Shown here one piece after another: positions 46,864-57,060 of a stretch of DNA of 64,000 nucleotides; position 1 is the stretch's first letter, and every line of letters begins with the position of its first letter. The translations under genes were made by a program, and so were the position numbers. The DNA lies in assembly GCA_027625915.1 (NCBI GenBank), contig JANTQA010000026.1, forward strand, positions 2,046,001 through 2,110,000, in the 5' to 3' direction. The notes beneath the pieces were generated by a model. That model did no database searches. It was not told where the DNA came from and was given only the letters and a program-made list of their open reading frames with translations. This DNA is from Anaeramoeba flamelloides. Taxonomy: Eukaryota > Metamonada > Anaeramoebidae.

Positions 46864-49800
46864 ATGACAAACGAACTTGAAGAAACTGGGCTAAAGCTAA
46901 TTTTAATTGGAAACTCTTTGGTTGGAAAGTCATGCTTATTACATCAATTTTGTGATAGCGAGTAAGTTTTCTTGGAGATCTTTTTGTTTTCCTGGATCTT
47001 TTTTTATCTTTTTTATTTTCTTTTTAACCCAACCAAAAACAAAAAAAAATTTATTTAATTGAATATAATTGGTTTTTTTTTTTTTTTTGTTTTAATGCTC
47101 TTCCAAAAACTTTTTAAAAACAAAAGATTTGACCAAGAAATTGGAACAACAATTGTAAGTGTCCTGAGTTCTCTTTTTTTTCATCTTTGTTAAAACAAAT
47201 ATTTTATTGAACAATTTTTCACTTTTATTTCCTCTTTTAATTTTTAATGTTCATATTTGATACCAAAGGGTGTAGATTTTCGTTTTTCTTCGTTAAATGT
47301 GAATGGGAAAACAATCAAATTACAAATTTGGGATACAGGTTAATATCTTTTATTTCTCTTTATCTTTTCTTTATCAACATTTGATGGTCTTTACCAAATT
47401 AATTAAAAAAGAAATTTTTTTTCATTTTTGAATTGACCAAAAAGAATCAAATTTCGCTTTTGTTTTTTTCTTAATTGTTTTGTCTTTGACTTAAAAAAAT
47501 ATCTTTCCTTTCTTTTATTTAACATTGGCCGATTAAACCGTTTTAATTTTCTTTTCTTTTTCAAAAAATCTAAAGCTGGACAGGAAAGATTCCGAACAAT
47601 CACTTCTACTTATTATAGAAGCGCAGATGGGATTCTTCTAGTATATTCTATAGCGTCAAAAGAATCGTTTGATCAAATTAACCATTGGTATAAAGAGGTA
47701 ATCTATAGATTCCTTTCATAGATCCTATTTTTTTATTTATTTATTTTTTTTTTTAATGTTTTAAAGGGACAGAAGAAAAATTTTTCCTTTTCTCAAAATT
47801 CTTTCCACATTAAAAAACTCAAAAATTTGAACCTTTCTCTAAAATTATTTTCTTTTTCTTTTTTTTTTTTTTTTTTTTATTTATTATCCACTTTTCTTTT
47901 TTTTTTATCGCTTTCCACAATTTTTTGAAAACAAAACACAAACACTTATCAAAACAATTGAATTAGATTAAAAAAAACGCACCAAAATCTGTTGCAACAA
48001 TCTTGGTGGGGAACAAAAAAGATCTTATTTCAGAACGTGTCATTAAAACGGAAGAAGCAGAAGTAAGATCTATCTTTTTAAATTTTTTATTTTGAAACAA
48101 CCATTTCCCGAACAAATATAAAACTCAAACAACCTTATTCAAAAAGCTATTTGGTTCTCAAAAAATATTCTTTTCGTTTCTTTTTATTTTCTTTTTGATT
48201 TTGAAGAGAGAAAATTACTTTTCCACGTGTGCTGTTAGGTTTTTTTAAATTTAAAAGAATTGAGTTAAATCAAAGATTTTTCTCTATTTTTTCAAATTCT
48301 GGAAAAGCTAGGCACACTACAACATACTGTGACACTCTACAACACTTCACGTTAACTTTTCCAGAATTCAAAAGAATTGAGTAAGATCTTTCATTTTACT
48401 CTATTTTTTTGAATTTTGGAAATTTTTAGTTTGTAATTGTTTAATATTTTTTTTATTCCCAAAACCAGATAGATTTTTGGAAAAAAACAAAAAACCTCAA
48501 GAAAATCTATTGATTTTAAAAATAAAAACAAAAAGTGAAGAAAACCTAGTCACTTGACCGTCAAGAGAATCAACGTTAGGTTTTTTTTTAATTTCTGAAA
48601 TTAAACGAAAATTTCAAAAATTTTCTTTTACAATTTCTTATATTAAAAAAAAACATTCATTAGCTTTTCCAGAATTTAAAAGAATTGAGTAAAATCTAAG
48701 ATTTTTCTCAATTTTTTTGATAAAACCAAAGAGATTCAAATACAAAAAAAATAAGATTATTTTTGAAACTTAAAATATTGATGTGGGATGTAAAAAAAAA
48801 ACTCGGTTTTTTATTGATTTATTAAAAAATATCAAAATAAAAATAAAAAAAAAAACTCAAATGAAAATTATTTAATTTCGAAAACTTGGATAACCACAAG
48901 ATAGGTCAAATTTTGTAAAATAATACAACTTGTGTGACAATTTCTATTTAAAGAACAATAAAGATCTATGATATGAATTAAAATTATTTTTTTTCAAATA
49001 TTTTGGATGAGCTGTGTATACCTTTTTACAATATTTATTGTGAATTAATTTAATAGATAAATAAAAATCAATATTCAAAAAGTTACACATTACACCTAAA
49101 CAGATATTTTTTTGTAAAAATCAGATTTCAAATTTCTATTTCTTTCTTTTTGTTTTTAAAGTTTTTATATTTTGATTAAAAGAAAAATTATAAAAGACAT
49201 TAGACAAAAGACAAAAGAAAAAAGAAAAAAGAAAAAAGAAAAAAGACAAAAGAAAAAAGAAAAAAGAAAAAAGACAAAAGAAAAAAGAAAAAAGAAAAAA
49301 GAAAAAAGAAAAAAGAAAAAAGACAAAAGACAAAAAAAAAAAATAATAATAAAGGAAAGAAAACAGTTGGAAAAACAGCTAAATGTTTAAACAGGATCAA
49401 ATTTCCCATTTAAAGGTATTAAATATCAATTAAAAATGTTTATGAATATAAAGAAGAGATTGCTGATTCTCTTATAAAATTAAAAATATTTTTTTCAATT
49501 TTTTTTATTCTCTTTAATAAATAATCAAAAGACTTTTAAAATAATCGTTTTAAGATAATATTAAGTGAGTTGAGTTTGTCTCATCTTCTTGTAATAAATA
49601 TTAATATCTCAATCATATATAATAACGAAAGTAAGTTAACTTTTGTAAATGATCAACCCAGTTTTCACATGAATATCTACAAGATATTATTTTTAAAAAA
49701 ACGTAAATTATTTAATTTTAAAAAGCATATTTCGATGATAAATTAAATATCAATTTTAGAGAATCTTATTTAGTTATTAATAATGAGAATTAACTTTTTT

Positions 49801-52800
49801 TTAAAAAACAATTTATTTATTAATAATTTCAAAAAGCAGAAAAAAAAATATTTAATTTCTTGTTATTGTTTAAAAATCCATGAAAAAACTCCGGTATTAC
49901 TCAAAAATGGAAAATATTCGAATTTTTTCAAACACATCCGAAATCATAAAGATTGTTGTTTAAACAGTGTATATACTCTTTTTTTTTGATTTAGTTTTAT
50001 TATGAATGAAAAAAAACATCTTTAAAGTTCCAAAATTTTGAAAAAAAAATTTCTCAAACTCTAATACTCTTGATAATTGTTATTTTTTATAAAGCGAATT
50101 GGGTTTGAAAACCATTAAATTTTAACAAATTGAACAAAAAGAATATGTAAAATAATCCTCTAGACCTGATCTAAAAATTTTTTTGCAATATAGTTTTCAA
50201 AAGAATCTGTATTAAATTTTCTAAACAAAACATAAAAAACATTTAATGAAAAAAATTCTCGAATTTAATTCCTCAGAATTATATGGTTAGATTAGATAAT
50301 AATAATTCAAAAGTGATTTTTTATTTTTTAATTTAAATTGTATCTTTTTGTAAACTTGACTTTCTCTTAATTTTTTTTCTTTTTTTTTTTTAAAAAAAAG
50401 GAAATTGCAAAAATATTGAATTAATTTACTTATTATTTTGAAAATAATTTGATAATTTTGTGTTCATAAAAAAAAAAAAAAAATTTTTCGAAATATCGAT
50501 AATTAGAACCGTTAAAGAATAAAAATAAAAGTAAACACCATTAAAAGTTTATTTTCAATGATTTTTGACTTTTTGAAAAAATTCGAATATTTTTCATTTT
50601 TGAGTATTTTTGGCGTTTTTACAATTTCTGCTTCTTTAAATTTATATATTTTCGGAAACTAAATTAAAAACAGATATTTTTTTTTATTGAAAAAAAAAGA
50701 AGACAAACTAGCTTAATAATATATTGGATACAAAAAAAAAAAATTAATAAAAAACTAATTTTAATTTTAAAATAATTTCATGTTTTATTATTACAAATTT
50801 TTAATAGAAATTGGCAAAAGAATTAAATTTACCTTTTATGGAAGTTAGTGCAAAAACTGGTGAAAATGTACAAGTCGCATTTGAGACTTTAGGAAAATTG
50901 GCATCTGAAGGGTTTGTGTTTTATATTTTCTATTAAACATACAATTACAATTTTTGAAAAAATTTTATTTAATTTTTTAGAATTAATAAAACCTATAAAT
51001 CCCAGGTAATTAAACAAAACTCTCTTGGCGGAAATTACATAATTTTTTTTTTTTATTATTATTTTGATTAAGGGAAAGATCAAAAATCCTCTCATAAGTT
51101 CGGTTTTTTTGTGAGCCGATAATGGAACAGAGGTAAATTGACCAACTTACAATCTGAATGCCAGGCTCGATTCATCTTAACCACATTATTTTTGATTGTT
51201 TATCATTTTCTTTATCAAAAAGTTACAAAAACCAACACAAAGAGGTAATTTTAATTAAAATTGTGTTTGTGCTTCATAGAACAGCTAATTCTTTGAAGAA
51301 ATCGTGTGGCCGATTTGAGTCTTTTTTGAATATTATAAAAATCAAAAATGTATTTGAATGAGAATTAGAACAAAATCCCACTCAAATAGATCGAGCAGAT
51401 CCAATTCTTGAGAGAATTAACCAGATTCACTCTCTCACCCGGTTCAATAATATCTCTAATTCAAATTAGGAATTTAGGAAGTTCCGTAGAGTTATGTATA
51501 GTACCATCAAGTGCCTAGGTTTTTTTTTAATTTTAGAAATAAAAAGAAAATTCAAGAAATTTTCTTTTAATTTCAAAAAGTAAAAAAAACCTAACGGCGC
51601 TTTTCCAGAATTTAAAAGAATAGAGAAAAATCTTTGATTTAACTCAATTCTTTTAAATTTTGGAAAAAAACCTAACGGCGCTTTTCTTGAGCTTTTCTGT
51701 TTTATCTGTTAAGTGTTCTAGGTTTTTTTGAGTTTTTCTATTTTATTTCTGAAGTGTTCTAGGTTTTTTTGAGTTTTCTATTTATTTGGTTATTTAATTG
51801 ATTTTCCAAATAAACAGAAAACTCAAGAAAACCTAACTGTGTTTTTTTTTAATTTCAGAAATTAAAAAAAAACTAACGTCACTTTCCAGAATTTAAAAGA
51901 GTTGAGTTAAATCAAAGATTTTACAATATTCTTTTAAATTTTGGAATACTGAATGGCTTTTTTTTATAATTCTTGTTTTTATTTAGAAAATCAATTAAAT
52001 AACCAAATAAATAGAAAATCCGGGAAAACATAACGGTAAGTTTTAATTTCGGTTAGAAAATCTATTGATTTTCTCAACAAAAATGGAGACTCTAGTAATG
52101 TTCCATTAGTTTTCCCCGAATTTAAAAGATTGAGTAAACCCACAGACACTACTTTTTTCTTTTGAATTCTGAAAAACTTAAGCATTTTGCGTCACTTGCT
52201 TTATGTCTAATGGTAAATTAGTAATTTATATAATAAAGAAAAAAATATATTCTGGAATTTGAAAGGTTTCAAATTTTTATTGGTTCAAAAAACAAAAAGA
52301 AAAATTAAAAGGAAAAAAAAAAGTTTTCAAAAAAAAACAAGCTAAAAAACAAAAATAAAAAATTAAGGAAGGATTATTTTAAGTAATTGGTAAAAAATCA
52401 AAAAAAAAAATCAATGTCATTTTTTATAAAGTTACCTTAATAAAAAAAATTATTTATAGCATGTTATAACCGTGCTGTAAAGCTGTTATAAACGTTTAAA
52501 AATGTTATAAAATTTTATAATAAAAACTTTTATAACATAAATGTTTGTTATAAAATGTATTATAAAATTTGTAACATGTTATAAGCCCTGTAATAAGAAT
52601 ATTTTTTCAAAAAATATTGAAAAAACCATAATGTAAAAGGAAATTTTGTTATAAAAATGTTATAAAAATTTTTTTTTATTAGGGTAGACACTCCCTAAAT
52701 CACAACCATGATCCTTTGATTTAAAATTTTATCATTTATAGTTTTAAGTATCGTGAATGTTCAGTTGAGAGGTAGTTGTTTAATTACTGCCATTTTTTTT

Positions 52801-53577
52801 CTCTTTGATATCATTTTTTTTTTTAGTTTAGATATTATATGCTTTAACTTTTTCTTTTATATATTTTCCAAGTTACCCAAACTGTAATATTTCAGTATTT
52901 CGATGTTGGTAGGTAACCACTTGATCTTTTTTACTTTGTAACCCATTTTCACAATATTAAGTAAATTCAATCAGGCAAAAAATGGAAAAAAAAATAAAAT
53001 TATACAAATTTCATCTTAAAGAAAAATACAGTTCTGAGGATTCTTGTAAAAAAAAAATAATATATTGATGGAATAAAAACTATGTGTCTTTTTTTAGTCA
53101 ACTCGAAACAAAAAAATTAAAATTCAATTTTATTATTTCAATCAATAAAAAAAAAAATTTGATATAATGATAAAATTCTTATTGCTTTGTATTCCTCTGT
53201 TAATACACAGATATTTATTAACACTAAAATATAAAAAAAAAAAATTAAAAAATAAACATCTTTTAATAATAATTGTAATTGTATTTTTTTTTACTCTTCA
53301 AAAATAATATTAATTTCTCCTTATATTTTTTTATTTAATATTCTCTTTTTCAAATTTATTCTTTTTTATCAAATATATTTATCACCTTATAGACTGTAAG
53401 TTATTTTTTTCAAATTCACTCTACTCTTTAACCATTTTTAACAATATTTCTTTTATTAAATAACTTTAAATCTTTATACCATTTATTTTAATAATATAAA
53501 ATAGTAATAAACCACAAAAACAAGATGATATTTCTTTAACTAATACAGAAGAAAGACAAAAAAAGAAATGTTGTTAA
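46864..53577 (+). CDS. Rab-family small GTPase, seven exons
   Basis: Exons 46864-46961, 47127-47154, 47269-47338, 47576-47697, 47967-48062, 50808-50911 and 53505-53577 join in frame with GT-AG sites to give 196 residues. All G motifs are present: P-loop GNSLVGKS at 16-23, switch I Thr in TTIGVDF at 40-46, WDTAGQERF at 63-71, NKKD at 122-125, SAK at 152-154. The tail is hydrophilic and ends KKKCC, the double-Cys site for Rab geranylgeranylation, so the protein should cycle on membranes in vesicle traffic. Effector-region similarity is to the Rab1/8/18 group; no finer assignment is made. The P-loop Leu at position 19 replaces the usual Gly/Ser/Ala. Four introns are 114-269 bp, two are about 2.6-2.7 kb and loaded with repeats. 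The last exon is a 73-nt piece far from the rest and easily missed; its phase fits only exon 6. Confidence 0.95.
48228..48720. repeat. Hairpin mosaic cluster 5 (Rab intron 5)
   Basis: Three versions of the TTAAAAGAATTGAGTAAAATC hairpin module (near 48246-48303, 48358-48423 and from 48664), a middle part with AAATCTATTGATTTT-type text, and the AATTTCTGAAATTAAACGAA module. Boundary text GTGCTGTTAGGTTTTTTTA and GACCGTCAAGAG recalls other cluster ends. Confidence 0.7.
49199..49340 (+). repeat. (AAAAGA/AAAAGAC)n purine tandem repeat
   Basis: About 20 units of a 7-bp AAAAAGA motif with occasional C (AAAAGAC). It creates overlapping long Lys/Arg/Glu or Phe/Leu/Ser frames on both strands that are not genes. 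Confidence 0.9.
51158..51470 (+). other. Protein-like remnant in Rab intron 6
   Basis: A 67-codon ATG frame ([20 protein letters not shown] and onward) is followed in another frame by 35 open codons ending [20 protein letters not shown]...NSN and TAG at 51470. Base composition is more balanced than the surroundings. The HxxxFxC pattern recalls the C-terminal region of some LINE second ORFs, but too little remains for a family call. It could also be a captured gene fragment. Confidence 0.25.
51478..52195. repeat. Hairpin mosaic cluster 6 (Rab intron 6), the largest
   Basis: Opens TACCATCAAGTGCCTAGGTT. In order it has an AATTTTAGAAATAAAAAG hairpin module, the TTTAAAAGAATAGAG...CTCAATTCTTTTAAAT hairpin (51602-51665), two GTTCTAGGTTTTTTTGAG modules, a further AATTTCAGAAATT module, a second hairpin near 51890, an AATAAATAGAAAAT module and a third hairpin-like part ending GCGTCACTTGC. 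Confidence 0.78.
52445..52685 (+). repeat. Repeat J (TATAACA-rich), copy 2
   Basis: Reverse complement of 25750-25990: ATAGCATGTTATAACCGTGC, many GTTATAAA motifs, then GTTATAAGCCCTGT and the TTTCAAAAAATATTGAAAAA flank. Confidence 0.65.
52705..53000 (+). repeat. Repeat I, copy 1 (partner 63485-63740)
   Basis: Shares ordered blocks with 63485-63740: GAATGTTCA(G/T)TT, TTCCAAGTTACCC or TTCAAGTTACTC, GTAGGTAACCACTT or AAGTAACCACCTT, and ACTTTGTAACCC or CCTTTGTAACTC. Confidence 0.55.
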
Positions 53578-54284
53578 ATTTTAATACAGATTTTTTTTTT
53601 TTTTTTTTATATACTTTACTTAACACCTCTTCTTCTTTTCTTTAAGTTTAAAAGAAGTGAATTATTTAATTTATTTTTTTTTGTTAAATAATAGAAATAT
53701 CTTGATCTTAAAAAACAAATATTTTAAATTAATTGATAAATTTGATTTCAATTTATTTTTTTGATAGAATTGGTTTATTTACAATATTATACTTTTCTTA
53801 TTTTCTTGTTTTTTTCTTTATTTACACTTTTTTTATAATACTTCTAATCTTTATTTTTGAATTATTAATTTATAATTAACTTTTATTAATAACAATAAAA
53901 TTAATATTATCTAATAATCGTAATAAGTTAACTTTTTGAACACGTTTATTTTATTCATATTTTTTTTGAAAAGTTTTTTTGAATAAACTTGATTTTTTAC
54001 TTTATTTTGATTTTTTTTTAGTATTAAAAAATATTTTTCATTTAAATTCAAATCGATAACTTGTTTAATTAAAATTAATTTAATTATATTTCAAAAATTG
54101 TGACTCACCTAAAATAACTGGAAAAAAAAAAATTATATTCCGTAATATTTAAGAACGACAAAAAATTAAATATGATTTGCAATTCACTTATAAATCATTA
54201 TAAATATATAAAAAACTGTTATTTCGAAAATTAAAAAAAATAAAACCAAAAAATAAAAAAAGTTGAATAAAAATTTTTGAAATG

Positions 54285-54450
54285 AGCATTATTGAGTTTT
54301 TTATTATTGAACTTTCACTGAAAAAAATGTTCAAGAAGATTTTTGACGATAATTAGATTCATTTTAAAAGTAACAACTGTATCTCAATTTTCTTAGTGAT
54401 AATTATTCTTTTCGAAGATCTCTTTTTTTTCTTAATGATCTTTTGCAAAA
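54285..54450 (+). repeat. Dispersed repeat G copy
   Basis: Parallels 9535-9730: TTTTTGAAATGAGCATTATT, GAACTTTCACTGAAAAAAAT, TCTCAATTTT, TTTTCGAAGATCTC. Confidence 0.6.
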
Positions 54451-54734
54451 GTATCAAAAAAAAACAAAGAAAAAAGAAAAAAATAAAATAAAATTATATC
54501 AAAAAAAAAGCAAAAGAAAAACAAAAATTTGAAGGAAAAGAAAAAAAAAATATAAAAAAGAAAAATATAAAAAAGAAAAACAAAAAAAAAAAAACAAAAC
54601 AAAAATTTGCAAAATTAGAAAAAATGAACAGATTTAAAAATTGAAATTATAATTTAAGAAGTAAAATGAATTAAAATCATAGAATATGTTTTATTTCTCC
54701 AATAATACTTGCCCCTTTTGACTGAAAAAGAGTT

Positions 54735-54870
54735 TATATAAATCTATTAATTTTCGATATTAAAAAAAACTCAATAAAACCCAAAAGTTTTTTTCCCGAA
54801 TTCAAAAGAATAGAATAAAATTTTTTATTAAAATCAATTCGTTAAATTATAGAAAAACTCATGGAATTTA
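54735..54870. repeat. Hairpin mosaic cluster 7 (short)
   Basis: Short run with AATCTATTAATTTTCGAT, AAAAAACTCAATAAAACC and the TTCAAAAGAATAGAATAAAA hairpin arm opposite AATCAATTCGTTAAATT. Poorly conserved. Confidence 0.5.
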
Positions 54871-55345
54871 ATTTTATATTTAAAAAATGGGAAAACTTTC
54901 ATAGATATTTTTTTATGAATATTTTAATTACTTTTCTTCTTTTTTTTTTTATTTTGAAAATTATTCTTTAATTACTACTTATTTCAAAAATTAAAACAAA
55001 ATTATTATTTCCAAAATTTTTTAATATTTTCAAATAAAACTAATTACACCTAAAATTCTAATAAAATTAAAATAATAATTATGAAATAACTTGTTTAAAT
55101 AAGAATAACACTTCGTTTTTGATACTCTTCATATTTGAAAAATTAAAAAAATAATTTTTCAAATTTCATGATATTATTTAAATAAAATATTTTTTAAATA
55201 AAATAAATGATTATTTTTTTCTAATCTTCAAGTATTTAATATAGATTTATCTTTATTTTCAAAATTAAATTAAAGTAGATTTCAAGGTTATTTGTTTCAA
55301 TAAAGTATAAGTAAAAAAAAAAAAAAAAAAAAAAGATAAACTCTT

Positions 55346-55898
55346 TTTTAGTCAAAGGGGCCAGTTCTATTGAAGAAATGGAAGACATTCTATGAGTTTA
55401 ATTCATTACTCTTATCAAACTAAAATTTTCAATTTTTAGATCAAAATCATTTTTTCTCATATTGTAAATTTTTTTGTTTTTTTGCTTTTTGCAAATTTTT
55501 TCCTTTTTGCTTCCTATTTTTTTCTTTGTTATTTTTTTTTTAAATTAAATTTAGAAAACAAAATTTTTGAAACTCCAAATTAACATTAATAAATTTGAGG
55601 CTTTGTATGTTCTTATAAAATTCATACATTTACAAGTAAAAAATCTTATTATCAAAAATTTTAATTTCCTAAAGAAATTGAGAATTTTGCACGAGACAAC
55701 CTTTCAATGAATGGGGCCCAAAAACTTTTTTAACATTTTTTTTTTTTTGAAATTTATGGTTTGTTCAGGCTTTTCTTTTATTATTATCGACTCTTATATG
55801 AAGTTTATTATATCTCGTATTTCGAAACAATCTAAGTTTGGTTGATTCTTAAAAATTAAGTGACTTTTTCATTGTTGGCTGCGCCCCTTTGAGTGAAA
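55346..55898 (+). mobile_element. Family F inverted-end element
   Basis: Left end TTTTTAGTCAAAGGGGCCAG, right end GCTGCGCCCCTTTGAGTGAAA, the same ends as the element at 15204-15718. About 550 bp, no ORF. The adjacent GCCCCTTTTGACTGAAAAAG at 54711 is the right end of a further, incomplete copy. Confidence 0.7.
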
Positions 55899-56168
55899 TG
55901 GGGTCAAGATTCATTCAAATAAAGATTATTTAATAAATTTTACCTTTTTCCTTTTTGGATCTTCAAATTCAAAAAAGAAAATATAATATTTTTCTTTAAA
56001 TGGAAAATTTAATTTGAAAAATCAACTTCTTTAAAAATGATAACTCATTTTTCATAAGTTGATAAAGGACTTTCTGACACAACTTAAATGTATATTTGTG
56101 AAAATATATACCCAATTGTAGTTTAATTTTTTTAAAAAAAGTTTAATATGTGGTTTTAGTCACCCAAT

Positions 56169-56928
56169 GTTTACAATCTGTGAAACTGGAAATATGATTA
56201 TTTTGTATTAATTATAGGTAACATGTTATTTTGCTTCTTAATTGGCCAATTTCAGCATTATATAGATTTTACTTATCCATTTAAAAAAATAATTTTAGGC
56301 AATTTATTTATTTTTTTTCTTAAATCCGAATTGAAGAGTGTAAGACTAATGGATTGGTTTATATTAAAAAAGAACTTTGTTTTTTGGGTTTTTTATTGAA
56401 ATTTTTAATATGGTTTTAGTTTTATTTCGAACTTTTAAGATTTTCATTTTTTTTTATACAGTCAGTTCCACTTTTAAGGCACAAACTTTCATCGAAATTT
56501 AAGGCACTAAAAAATCTTAAATTAAGGCACAAAATTTGTAATTTTTTCTTTTACAATTTATTTTACGAGAATCTGAATTTTGTACCTTAATTTGAGATTG
56601 TTTTTGTACCTTAAATTTCGTAGCAGTTTGTGCCTTAAAAATGGAACTGACTGTAATGAATCGAGTAAAAGGGAAATGTACATTTTCAATTCAAAACCCA
56701 GAAATCAAAAATCACATTTTTTTTTTCCTTAAAAAGCTTCTAATCTATTAGTCTTACACTCTTCAATTCAGATTTAAGAAAAAAAATAAATAAATTGCCT
56801 AAAATTATTTTTTTGATTGGAATAGTAAAATCCATATCAAGCTGAAAATCCATCCTTAAGAAGCAAAATAACATGTTACCTATAATTAATACAAAATAAT
56901 CTTTTTTCCAGTTTCAGGGATTGTAAAC
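56169..56928. mobile_element. Long-terminal-inverted-repeat element, copy B, with nested MITE
   Basis: Left end GTTTACAATCTGTGAAACTG; right end CAGTTTCAGGGATTGTAAAC. The arms (about 230 bp each) match closely through TATTAATTATAGGTAACATG, AAAAAAATAATTTTAGGCAA and AATTGAAGAGTGTAAGACTA. The centre holds a foldback MITE at 56459-56653, so the host element was in place first. The right end lies about 130 bp before the exportin start codon. Confidence 0.9.
56459..56653. mobile_element. Foldback MITE, family 1, copy 5 (nested)
   Basis: Left CAGTCAGTTCCACTTTTAAG, right TTAAAAATGGAACTGACTG, TA at 56457-56458 and 56654-56655. Inserted in the loop of the larger inverted-repeat element. Confidence 0.92.
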
Positions 56929-57060
56929 CTTAACCAACTTTTGGTAAAAAAAATGAGTAAAATTTTTATTTTTTCCAAATTTCTTAACTTTTTTTTTTTT
57001 TTATTTTTTTTTTTTCATAAACCAAAACCACTTCTCATTTAACGGAATACCAAACTACAA

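Larger units (their letters stand above)
48063..50807 (+). other. 2.7-kb Rab intron 5
   Basis: Between EEAE|GTAAGA and TAATAG|KLAKEL. It carries hairpin mosaic 5 (48228-48720) and a purine-rich tandem repeat (49199-49340). The rest is A/T-rich with no recognised element; short open frames at 49783-49989 show no domain. Confidence 0.85.
50912..53504 (+). other. 2.6-kb Rab intron 6
   Basis: Between LASEG and NKPQKQDD. It contains a GC-richer protein-like stretch (51158-51470), hairpin mosaic 6 (51478-52195), repeat J (52445-52685), repeat I (52705-53000) and A/T-rich tail sequence. Confidence 0.85.
53578..57060. other. Intergenic region upstream of the exportin-5-like gene
   Basis: No supported gene. 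It contains repeat G (54285-54450), hairpin mosaic 7 (54735-54870), family F elements (right end at 54711-54726; whole element 55346-55898) and the long-inverted-repeat element with nested MITE (56169-56928). The last 130 bp before the exportin ATG is T-rich and then AACCAAAACCACTTCTC, the probable core promoter and 5' untranslated region. Confidence 0.6.

Noticed and set aside
49199-49340. CRISPR-like array
   Set aside because: The units are 7 bp and contiguous with no spacers, and the DNA is eukaryotic.
49136-49409. Long Lys/Arg/Glu and Phe/Leu/Ser frames on both strands
   Set aside because: They are translations of a 7-bp purine tandem repeat inside a Rab intron.
50981-51090. Alternative last Rab exon after TTTTTTAG (INKTYKSQ...)
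   Set aside because: It keeps frame with exon 6 but ends in a Phe/Tyr-rich A/T tail without cysteines. The exon at 53505 fits the phase of exon 6 and supplies KKKCC.
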